IMG/VR virus record: IMGVR_UViG_3300046529_001330
Location: 1-34,738 of that record
Strand: one strand, 5' to 3'
From: a virus
DNA: 34,738 nucleotides
How positions within the stretch are numbered: the stretch's first letter is position 1; every line of letters starts with the position of its first letter. Both the position numbers and the translations under genes were made by a program. This document shows, piece by piece, positions 29,309 to 34,738 of this stretch. Under the pieces are notes generated by a model. The model was not told the DNA's origin. It saw nothing but the letters and a program-made list of their open reading frames with translations, and made no database searches.

Positions 29309-29944
29309 ATGCCCACACTTCAGCCCACCAAAGAGCAGTTCGACGCCTACCAGTCCTCGTTCAGGTACTTCAACGAGAAGCTGTTCGGGAGCCGTCTTCC
29401 CGAGATCATCCTGAACTTCAGCCGGCGCGCGAAGGCCTACGGGTTCTTCGCTCCCGAGCGCTGGAAGACGCAGGGCGACAGCCCGGTCGTCACGCACGAG
29501 ATCAGCCTCAACCCCATGATGATGGAGCGCGACGCCAAGGAGCTGTACTCGACGCTGGTCCACGAGATGTGCCACCTCGATCATCACGAGAACGGCGAGC
29601 ACCTCTCCAAGAAAGGCTACCACAACAAGGAGTGGGGCGGCCTCATGAAGGCCGTGGGCCTCTTCCCCAGCTCGACCGGCGAGAAGGGCGGGCCGGAAAC
29701 CGGCTTCCGCATGACCCACTACATCGTGGAGGACGGGGCGTTCGATCGCTCGTTCAAGGACATGCCGCAGGAATTCCTTCTGCCCTGGAAGGGCAGCCTC
29801 GAAGGGGCGACTCCCGTCACCATCGCCAAGAAGCGCTCGAAGTACCACTGCGCCGCGTGTGATTTCAACGTCTTCAGCTCGAAGGACGGGCTGTCGATCA
29901 ACTGCGGCACCTGCAACAACGCGCTCCTGGAGGACGAGAAGTGA
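29309..29944 (+). CDS. SprT-like zinc metalloprotein
   Basis: 211 residues. The metal site is H85EMCH89 (TLVHEMCHLDHH) with the third ligand H105 in GYHNKEWGGLMKAVGLFPSSTG, the classic SprT layout. A C-terminal zinc ribbon follows: C181-x2-C184 and C199-x2-C202. SprT/Spartan proteins include DNA-protein crosslink proteases; phage homologues are common but mostly unstudied. The start at 29309 fits the promoter; the open frame upstream to 29291 lies inside it. The stop overlaps the next GTG. Confidence 0.87.
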   Translation: MPTLQPTKEQFDAYQSSFRYFNEKLFGSRLPEIILNFSRRAKAYGFFAPERWKTQGDSPVVTHEISLNPMMMERDAKELYSTLVHEMCHLDHHENGEHLSKKGYHNKEWGGLMKAVGLFPSSTGEKGGPETGFRMTHYIVEDGAFDRSFKDMPQEFLLPWKGSLEGATPVTIAKKRSKYHCAACDFNVFSSKDGLSINCGTCNNALLEDEK

Positions 29945-30297
29945 GCCTGAACGAGCAGAACGACCGGGTCCGTGCGAAGCTGCTCGAAGGCCAGCTCCGG
30001 GGCAAGGTCGGGGTCTGGAAGATCTTGGGCGAAGACCCCAACTGCGACCTCGGCGGGTCCCACCACCAGCCTACGCTGGCCACGGTGCAAGGTAAGTACG
30101 AGGACGCCGTGGAGTACGCTCTGGGGTTGTCGGGCTTCTTCACCTGGGGCGGGGGCGGGAACGTCGAGGAGGTCAACATCCTCAAGGTCGACGGCGCGGC
30201 TCTGAAGCAGCGCGCGATCTTGAGCAGCCGCCGCACGACGCTCAAGGCCGAGCTGGCCGAGGTCGAAGCGGAACTCAAGGCTCTCGGGGGCAAGTAG
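29941..30297 (+). CDS. Hypothetical protein (118 aa)
   Basis: GTG start at 29941 overlaps the stop of the SprT-like gene. The N-terminal two thirds is mixed (VRAKLLEGQLRGKVGVWKILGEDPNCDLGGSHHQPTLATVQGKYEDAVEYALGLSGFFTWGGGGNVEEVNI). The end is a short coiled coil (RRTTLKAELAEVEAELKALG). The glycine and aromatic patch FFTWGGGGNVEEV is distinctive. No family recognised. It is 2 bases from the IMPDH-like gene. Confidence 0.7.
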   Translation: MSLNEQNDRVRAKLLEGQLRGKVGVWKILGEDPNCDLGGSHHQPTLATVQGKYEDAVEYALGLSGFFTWGGGGNVEEVNILKVDGAALKQRAILSSRRTTLKAELAEVEAELKALGGK

Positions 30298-30299
30298 CC

Positions 30300-31307
30300 A
30301 TGGCCCACATTCGAGAAGGATTGGCTTTTGACGACGTACTCATCGAGCCGGTGTACAACTCCGACGTGGAAAGCCGCGAGGAGGACGTCGACCTGCGCGT
30401 CGGGTTTGAGGATATCGTCTTCGAGCACCCGATCATCCCGGCCAACATGGAGGATGTCGCCGGCTTGAAGCTGCTCGCCGCGCAGAACCACTCCGGCGGC
30501 CTGGGGCTCATCCACCGCTTCCAGTCGGTCGAGGACCAGATCGCGCAGTTCGTGGCGCTCGGCGAGCCCACCTACCACGTCGGCGCCTCGGTCGGCGTCA
30601 AGAACGACTTCGACCGGGCCAAGGCGTTGATCGCGGCCGGGGTCACGATCATTTGCGTGGACGTGGCGCACGGAGACTCCCACCTCGCCGCGCGCATGGT
30701 TCAGTTCCTGCGCATGCAGGGCATCACCATCATCGCGGGCAACGTGGCGACCCGCAGCGGCGCGCGGCGTTTGTGGGAGGCCGGGGCGGACATCGTCAAG
30801 GTCGGGATCGGACCGGGCAGCCTTTGCACGACTCGCATCGAGACCGGCTGTGGCGTTCCCCAGCTCACCGCCATCATGGACGTCGCCGAGCTGCGCAACG
30901 AGGCTTTCATCGGCCGCAAGATCATCGCGGACGGTGGCATCAAGAACGCCGGGGACTGCGTGAAGGCGTTGTGTTTCGCGGACATGGTCATGATCGGCAA
31001 CCTCTTCGCCGGCTGCGACGAAGCTCCGGGCCTTGCCCCGGGCGGGAACAGCAGCTACAAGCTCTACCGCGGATCATCGACCCACAAAACCAGCCACGTT
31101 GAGGGCGTCCAGGCGCGAGTCCCGCGCACGGGCACCTTCCACTCCGTCCTGAACCGCCTGCTGGAGGGCATCCGCTCAGGCTGCTCGTACCAGAACGCCA
31201 CGCAGCTTTGGAAGCTCCAGGAGGACCCGCGGCTGATCCGCATCACCTCCGCGGGCCTCCGCGAGTCCTACCCCCACGATGTCGTCGTGGTGCCACATGA
31301 AGGGTAA
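30300..31307 (+). CDS. IMP dehydrogenase/GMP reductase family enzyme, without CBS domains
   Basis: 335-residue barrel of the IMPDH/GMPR family. Seen: N-terminal [16 protein letters not shown], the substrate loop [22 protein letters not shown] with catalytic Cys176, the phosphate-binding [15 protein letters not shown] (210-224), FAGCDEAPG, and a C-terminus [15 protein letters not shown] like IMPDH. It lacks the CBS pair usual in bacterial IMPDH. Between YRG (257) and EGVQARVP (268) there are only 8 residues instead of the roughly 25-residue flap that in IMPDH carries the Arg-Tyr dyad. Oxidation of IMP to XMP or reduction of GMP are both possible. It fits the phage's purine supply, with NDK and dCMP deaminase. 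Confidence 0.85.
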   Translation: MAHIREGLAFDDVLIEPVYNSDVESREEDVDLRVGFEDIVFEHPIIPANMEDVAGLKLLAAQNHSGGLGLIHRFQSVEDQIAQFVALGEPTYHVGASVGVKNDFDRAKALIAAGVTIICVDVAHGDSHLAARMVQFLRMQGITIIAGNVATRSGARRLWEAGADIVKVGIGPGSLCTTRIETGCGVPQLTAIMDVAELRNEAFIGRKIIADGGIKNAGDCVKALCFADMVMIGNLFAGCDEAPGLAPGGNSSYKLYRGSSTHKTSHVEGVQARVPRTGTFHSVLNRLLEGIRSGCSYQNATQLWKLQEDPRLIRITSAGLRESYPHDVVVVPHEG

Positions 31308-31311
31308 CAAA

Positions 31312-31464
31312 GTGAAACTCATCTCGTTCTGGTTCCCGATCGCCTGCGTGACCACCATGCTCGGAGCATGCGTGGTCTGCGCGCTGATGGGCCAACGGAA
31401 CAAGGCCGTGTTCTGGTTCCTGGACGCCGCCATCACTGCGTGGTCGGCCTTCATGCTGATCTGA
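31312..31464 (+). CDS. Small membrane protein (50 aa)
   Basis: GTG start at 31312, chosen because GAAGGG lies 7 bases upstream. Two hydrophobic segments (SFWFPIACVTTMLGACVVCAL and KAVFWFLDAAITAWSAFML) separated by a short basic loop (MGQRN). Function unknown. Confidence 0.6.
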   Translation: MKLISFWFPIACVTTMLGACVVCALMGQRNKAVFWFLDAAITAWSAFMLI

Positions 31465-31466
31465 CG

Positions 31467-31904
31467 ATGAAACTCCAGAAGGAGCCCTACGACTGCGGCG
31501 TCTACTCCATCCTGAATGGAGCGCGGGCGCTCGGGCTCTCGATCCCCGTCGCCCGCATCCGCAAGCACGCGGACACGGACGAGTCGGGGACCAACGAGCA
31601 CGGCATCATGAACGCGTTGGAGAAGCTTGGCTTCGACCACGAGGAGTTCAAGCTTCCCAAGGTACCGGCGTTCGCCCAGCTCTTCTCCGGGGACCCGGTC
31701 ATCTTGAACGTCGAGGACGGGCGGCACTGGGTGACCTTGATCGGGACCATGGGGAAGCGCGTGGTCATCTTCGACTCCTGGATGGCGAAGTGGAACGCCC
31801 AGGAGAACGGTGTGTCGGTGATGTCCAAGCACCAGCTGATGCACTGGTGGACAGCGGACGGCGACGGCCGGCGCTACGGCATCCGGATGTGGAGGAAGAG
31901 GTGA
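31467..31904 (+). CDS. C39-like cysteine peptidase (145 aa)
   Basis: ATG at 31467, 2 bases after the preceding stop; the longer open frame upstream overlaps the membrane gene and is rejected. The catalytic pattern of C39/papain-like peptidases is visible: Cys10 in YDCGVYSILNGARALG, His87 in DGRHWVTLIGTMG, Asp103 in VVIFDSW. The preceding Gln4 or Glu6 could form the oxyanion hole. There is no ABC transporter as in bacteriocin-processing C39 proteins, so it may act on a phage or host protein. The substrate is unknown. Confidence 0.75.
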   Translation: MKLQKEPYDCGVYSILNGARALGLSIPVARIRKHADTDESGTNEHGIMNALEKLGFDHEEFKLPKVPAFAQLFSGDPVILNVEDGRHWVTLIGTMGKRVVIFDSWMAKWNAQENGVSVMSKHQLMHWWTADGDGRRYGIRMWRKR

Positions 31905-32119
31905 GCGAGTGTAGGTTCTGTGGCGTGGGCGAGAACTCGGCCCGCAAGAGACCCTGCACGGTCGCTGGCGACGGACTTCACTCTCTCGTCTCTCGCCTTC
32001 CGATCGCAGTCCTCCCCGACAAGCGGAAGGAGTGCTGCTGCACGCCCGCTACCTGCATCTGCGCCCCGAAGAAAAAGGTTGACAAACCCCGCGAACCTGG
32101 TAAGGTACCCGCCAAATGA
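31901..32119 (+). CDS. Cys-rich small protein (72 aa)
   Basis: GTG start at 31901 overlaps the preceding stop. Cysteines at 4 and 7 (CRFC), 19, and a cluster at 45-47, 52 and 54 (KECCCTPATCICAP) suggest one or two zinc sites. The tail is basic and Pro/Lys-rich. The end of this frame overlaps the next start by 4 bases and contains its -35 box. No family recognised. Confidence 0.65.
   Translation: MSECRFCGVGENSARKRPCTVAGDGLHSLVSRLPIAVLPDKRKECCCTPATCICAPKKKVDKPREPGKVPAK
32079..32106 (+). promoter_or_regulatory. Possible sigma70-like promoter
   Basis: A perfect TTGACA (32079-32084); with a 16-base spacer the -10 is TAAGGT (32101-32106), 9 bases before the ATG at 32116. The TACC seen in the other two promoters occurs here 21 bases after TTGACA, so the -10 is uncertain. 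Confidence 0.35.
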
Positions 32120-32295
32120 GCAGCATCCCAGGCAGACTCGCAGCGTTTCTGTGCGGCCAGAAGGACCCGTGCACCAACCACGTGAAGGAGGCGCAGGAGG
32201 TCTACGACGAGATGTTGGTCATCCAGAAGAACGAGCGCGAAGAAGAAGCGAAAAAAGCTCTCGAACGCCTCGCCGCGGGGCACAAGATTCCGTAG
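32116..32295 (+). CDS. Small helical protein (59 aa)
   Basis: ATG at 32116, TAG at 32293. After a short start (SSIPGRLAAFLCGQKDPCTNH) comes one long charged helix with repeated Glu, Lys and Leu (VKEAQEVYDEMLVIQKNER; EEEAKKALERLAAG), probably a coiled coil. The stop codon lies inside the third copy of the 17-mer 5' element. Function unknown. Confidence 0.65.
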   Translation: MSSIPGRLAAFLCGQKDPCTNHVKEAQEVYDEMLVIQKNEREEEAKKALERLAAGHKIP

Positions 32296-32302
32296 AAATT
32301 GG
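32286..32302 (+). promoter_or_regulatory. Recurrent 17-mer 5' element, copy 3
   Basis: GATTCCGTAGAAATTGG overlaps the upstream TAG. It lies 34 bases before the ATG of the vWA gene, farther than in copies 1 and 2, which leaves room for the ribosome binding site GGGAGAA at about 32323-32329. Confidence 0.5.
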
Positions 32303-32336
32303 TTTTCGATTCACGCACACACGGGAGAACACACGC

Positions 32337-33629
32337 ATGGCAACGAAAGATGACGTCCTCACCATCCTCGCTCGGTCGGCCTTCATGTCGACCGAAGATC
32401 TGATCGCGCTCCTCGGCAAGTCCTACGCCGCGGTCCACACCAGCCTCCGCCGGCTGTCCCGCAGGGGCACGGTCGTGGAGAACGCGAACGGCACCTGGTC
32501 GCTGGCCTCGAAGGCAGCCGTCCCCAGGCCATCGTTCACGCCTCCGGCCCCGACTCTCACGCCGGCTCCCGCCGCCCCGGGCAGCTACAAGCAGGCCGTC
32601 GCCCTGGCGCAGCCCGCCCGCAAGCTCCGCACGAGGGCGATCTTGGTGGTCGACGACTCGACCTCCGTCCAGGCGTACCGCCACGAGATGGCCGAGTCGA
32701 TCAACAAGACCATCGCCGACCTCAAGGCCGAGGCGTATCGCTCGGGTCAGGCCATCGACATGAGCCTGTACTACTTCGCCAACTGGCGCTCGAAGGTGGA
32801 GTTCCGGAACCTCGACGTCAAGGAGGTCAAGAACCAGCCCGTCCGCTATCCGTCGGGTGGCACCCCGCTCTTCTCGGCGGTCGAGGACGCGATCACGGAC
32901 CACCTCCAGCCCGAGCGCGCAGACGAGGACGTGGCCTATCTCCTCATGGTCATCACGGACGGCGAGGACAACGAGTCCCGTGACAGCTCCGGCAACACGA
33001 TGAAGCGGCTGTTCGACCGCGTCGTCCCGACGGACCGCTGGACGATCACGTTCCAGATGCCCCCGGGCAAGAAGTTCGCGTTCTGCAACCGCTACGGCAT
33101 CTCGCCGGGCAACTGCGTGGAGTGGGAGCTGTCGGCCCGCGGCCTTCGCGAGACGACCGTCCTCCGCACCAGCGCCATCCAGAACTACACGACGAGCCGC
33201 GCGAAGGGCGTCCACTCGCTCAACACGTTCTACACGGACCTGTCGGGTCTCGACACCACCGATCTGCGGAAGAACCTCGTCGACATCCAGGGCAAGGTGA
33301 AGCACTTCACCGTCAACGCCGAGACCGAGATCCGTCCGTTCGTCGAGTCGCAGACGGGCCTGCCCTACGAGGCCGGCTCGGTCTTCTACGCGCTGACGAA
33401 GCCGGAGCTGGTCCAGGACACCAAGAAGCTGCTCATCCAGGAGAAGAGCACCCGTGCGATCTTCGCCGGCAACCAGGCACGCACCCTCCTCGGGCTGCCG
33501 TCGGGCGTCGACTGCAAGGTCAAGCCCGGCAACCACGGCAACTTCGACCTGTACGTCCAGAGCACCTCGGTCAACCGCAAGCTCGTCCGCGGCACCCGGG
33601 TGGTTCACTGGCCCCTGTCGCTCCAGTAA
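32337..33629 (+). CDS. Winged-helix plus von Willebrand A domain protein (430 aa)
   Basis: Residues about 1-55 look like a winged helix (KDDVLTILARSAFMSTEDLIALLGKSYAAVHTSLRRLSRRGTVVENANGTWSL). A Pro/Ala-rich linker spans about 62-85. A vWA domain starts near 98 with a complete metal-ion adhesion site: D106-x-S108-x-S110 (VVDDSTS), T176 (GGTPLFSAVEDAI) and D208 (VITDGED). The C-terminal 150 residues are a further domain (GLPYEAGSVFYALTKPELVQDTKKLLI...). A protein-binding platform with a DNA-binding arm is inferred; the ligand is unknown. GGGAGAA lies 7-8 bases before the ATG. Confidence 0.82.
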   Translation: MATKDDVLTILARSAFMSTEDLIALLGKSYAAVHTSLRRLSRRGTVVENANGTWSLASKAAVPRPSFTPPAPTLTPAPAAPGSYKQAVALAQPARKLRTRAILVVDDSTSVQAYRHEMAESINKTIADLKAEAYRSGQAIDMSLYYFANWRSKVEFRNLDVKEVKNQPVRYPSGGTPLFSAVEDAITDHLQPERADEDVAYLLMVITDGEDNESRDSSGNTMKRLFDRVVPTDRWTITFQMPPGKKFAFCNRYGISPGNCVEWELSARGLRETTVLRTSAIQNYTTSRAKGVHSLNTFYTDLSGLDTTDLRKNLVDIQGKVKHFTVNAETEIRPFVESQTGLPYEAGSVFYALTKPELVQDTKKLLIQEKSTRAIFAGNQARTLLGLPSGVDCKVKPGNHGNFDLYVQSTSVNRKLVRGTRVVHWPLSLQ

Positions 33630-33632
33630 GCG

Positions 33633-34187
33633 ATGTCCCTGTCTTGGGACAAGAAGCACCTTGGGCTAGCCCGTCACGTCTCGGGCTGGTCCAAGGATCC
33701 TTCCACGCAGGTAGCTTGTGTGATCGTCGGGCCGGACCATGAGATCCGGTCGACGGGTTACAACGGGCTGCCGCGTGGAACGGACGATGAGAACCCCGCG
33801 CGACTGGTCCGCCCTCAGAAGTACTTCTACTGGGAGCACTCGGAGCGGAACGCGATCTACAACGCCGCGCGGGTCGGCATTCCGCTCAAGGGATGCACGA
33901 TCTACATCATCACGACGCCAGAGTGGATCGGTCCCTGCGCGGACTGCTGCCGGGCCATCATCCAGTCAGGCATCGTTCGCGTGGTCCAGGACAGGCCCTT
34001 GGCCAGCGTAGCAGCGCGGTGGGGCGAGTCGACCGAGGCTGGGTTGGCGATGCTGAAGGAGGCCGGGATCGTAGTCGACCAGGTCAACCTCTGCGAGCAC
34101 CCCGAAGTGTTCGACGAGGCCGCGCCGACGGACGGCAGGGATCACGTCATTTGGCGTTGCAGTTCTTGTTCGGAAGAGGTAGCGTAG
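33633..34187 (+). CDS. dCMP deaminase family enzyme
   Basis: Converts dCMP to dUMP for dTTP synthesis. The zinc site is visible: H69SE71 (EHSERNAIYNAAR) and P101CADC105 (IGPCADCCRAIIQSGI), with Glu71 as proton shuttle. The N-terminal DPSTQVACVIVGPDHEIRSTGYNGLPRG is typical of dCMP deaminases. At 184 residues it is of usual size, with an additional C-terminal CxxC at 176-179. The start is 3 bases after the vWA stop. The Glu next to the zinc His is preceded by Ser rather than Ala (HSE for HAE), a common variant. Together with NDK and the IMPDH-like enzyme it supplies dNTPs. Confidence 0.9.
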   Translation: MSLSWDKKHLGLARHVSGWSKDPSTQVACVIVGPDHEIRSTGYNGLPRGTDDENPARLVRPQKYFYWEHSERNAIYNAARVGIPLKGCTIYIITTPEWIGPCADCCRAIIQSGIVRVVQDRPLASVAARWGESTEAGLAMLKEAGIVVDQVNLCEHPEVFDEAAPTDGRDHVIWRCSSCSEEVA

Positions 34188-34191
34188 GAAC

Positions 34192-34728
34192 ATGAGCTGG
34201 TTCATGGTGGACGTCGAGGCGAACGGGCCGATCCCGGGCGACTACTCGATGACCGAGGTCGGCATCATCCGGATGGACAAAGACCTGGAGCACGCGCCGT
34301 GGTTCCACGGCAAGTTCCAGCCGCTCCCGGGCGCCAACTGGGACCCGAACGCGTACCTGGTCGTCAAGTACGACCACGCGCACGCCATGACCTTCCGCGA
34401 CCCGCTGGGCGAGATGGAACAGCTCGATCGGTTCATCAAGGAGAACAACCGCGGGAACAACCCGATGCTGGTCTCCGACAACAACGGCTTCGATGCGATG
34501 TTCGTGGCTTGGTACTTCCACCACTTCCTCGGCCGCAACCCCTTCGGCCACAGCTCGATGAACCTGGGGAGCCTCTACAAGGGCCTCGTGCGGACGACCC
34601 GCGAGAACTTCAAGCACCTGCGGGTCACCCGCCACACGCACAACCCGGTGGACGACGCCCGCGGCAACGCCGAGGCTTTGCTCACGATGGTCAACGAGAT
34701 GAAGCTGAAGATGGGAGGCATCGAGTAA
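34192..34728 (+). CDS. DnaQ-like 3'-5' exonuclease (DEDDh)
   Basis: 178 residues, full-length DEDDh domain. Motif I D7-x-E9 (MVDVEANGP), motif II Asp101 (SDNNGFDAMFVAWYF), motif III His150 with Asp155 (HTHNPVDDARGNAEAL). It probably trims or proofreads DNA or RNA. ATG at 34192 follows the dCMP deaminase stop by 4 bases; the stop TAA overlaps the next ATG (TAATG). Confidence 0.87.
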   Translation: MSWFMVDVEANGPIPGDYSMTEVGIIRMDKDLEHAPWFHGKFQPLPGANWDPNAYLVVKYDHAHAMTFRDPLGEMEQLDRFIKENNRGNNPMLVSDNNGFDAMFVAWYFHHFLGRNPFGHSSMNLGSLYKGLVRTTRENFKHLRVTRHTHNPVDDARGNAEALLTMVNEMKLKMGGIE

Positions 34729-34738
34729 TGGGCTGGAT
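34728..34738 (+). CDS. Start of the next gene, cut by the window edge
   Basis: ATG at 34728 overlaps the exonuclease stop and reads MGW before the window ends. Its existence is inferred from the overlap pattern typical of this operon. Confidence 0.4.

Overview
This window is part of the genome of a GC-rich, tailed, contractile-tail (myovirus-like) bacteriophage or prophage. Evidence: a baseplate J-like protein, a gp25/LysM-type baseplate wedge protein, a tail-tube-like protein, several fibre and adhesin proteins, a CHAP-type cell-wall lysin, tRNA genes, a tyrosine integrase and a set of nucleotide-metabolism genes, all packed with ATGA/TAATG overlaps. The host cannot be named. The Ig-like repeats (NNSGGSI...GLYTAG...DTV.VTDSLGN) and kelch blades (xGKVxVxGG) resemble proteins I associate with myxobacteria and other former Deltaproteobacteria, so such a host is a weak inference.

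Layout. (1) 1-4493, plus strand: small unknown proteins, a nucleoside diphosphate kinase with a short Kpn loop, a zinc-ribbon protein with a TTG start, a peptide deformylase, small membrane proteins and a 2-oxoglutarate/Fe(II) oxygenase-like protein. (2) 4498-27191, minus strand: the virion block. Read in its direction of transcription it holds a repeat-rich virion protein, a LysM-gp25 baseplate protein, a 2260-residue baseplate J protein carrying a kelch propeller, further baseplate and fibre proteins, a LamG-like lectin, an Ig-repeat protein, a second kelch protein, a tail-tube-like protein, a serine tRNA cassette, a large fibre, a glycine-rich adhesin, the CHAP lysin and two small virion proteins. 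(3) 27315-34738, plus strand: tyrosine integrase, unknown and micro-membrane proteins, a SprT-like metalloprotein, an IMPDH-like enzyme, a C39-like cysteine peptidase, a winged-helix/vWA protein, dCMP deaminase and a DnaQ-like exonuclease.

The most striking feature lies at 8691-8970 on the minus strand. A 15-codon ORF (GTG at 8940, TAA at 8893) encodes MKHL-Ser10-Arg. Its ten consecutive serine codons use all six serine codons. Its stop codon is the loop of a 7-bp hairpin that ends one base before a tRNA-Ser(CGA) gene, which is followed by a tRNA-Ser(GCU) gene. Upstream of the ORF are two motifs that also precede other genes in the window. This looks like a serine leader-peptide (attenuator-like or stall-sensor) arrangement controlling or feeding the two serine tRNAs. 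The in-frame TGA of the preceding tail gene leaves a readthrough alternative open.

Two candidate phage-specific 5' elements recur. AATCTT lies 6-11 nt before the start codon of seven minus-strand ORFs, including the serine ORF. A 17-mer, GATTCMGTAGAARTWGG, occurs three times on the plus strand, and its first 11 bases recur before the serine ORF. Separately, the integrase and the SprT-like gene have sigma70-like promoters placed so that their mRNAs would be leaderless or nearly so.
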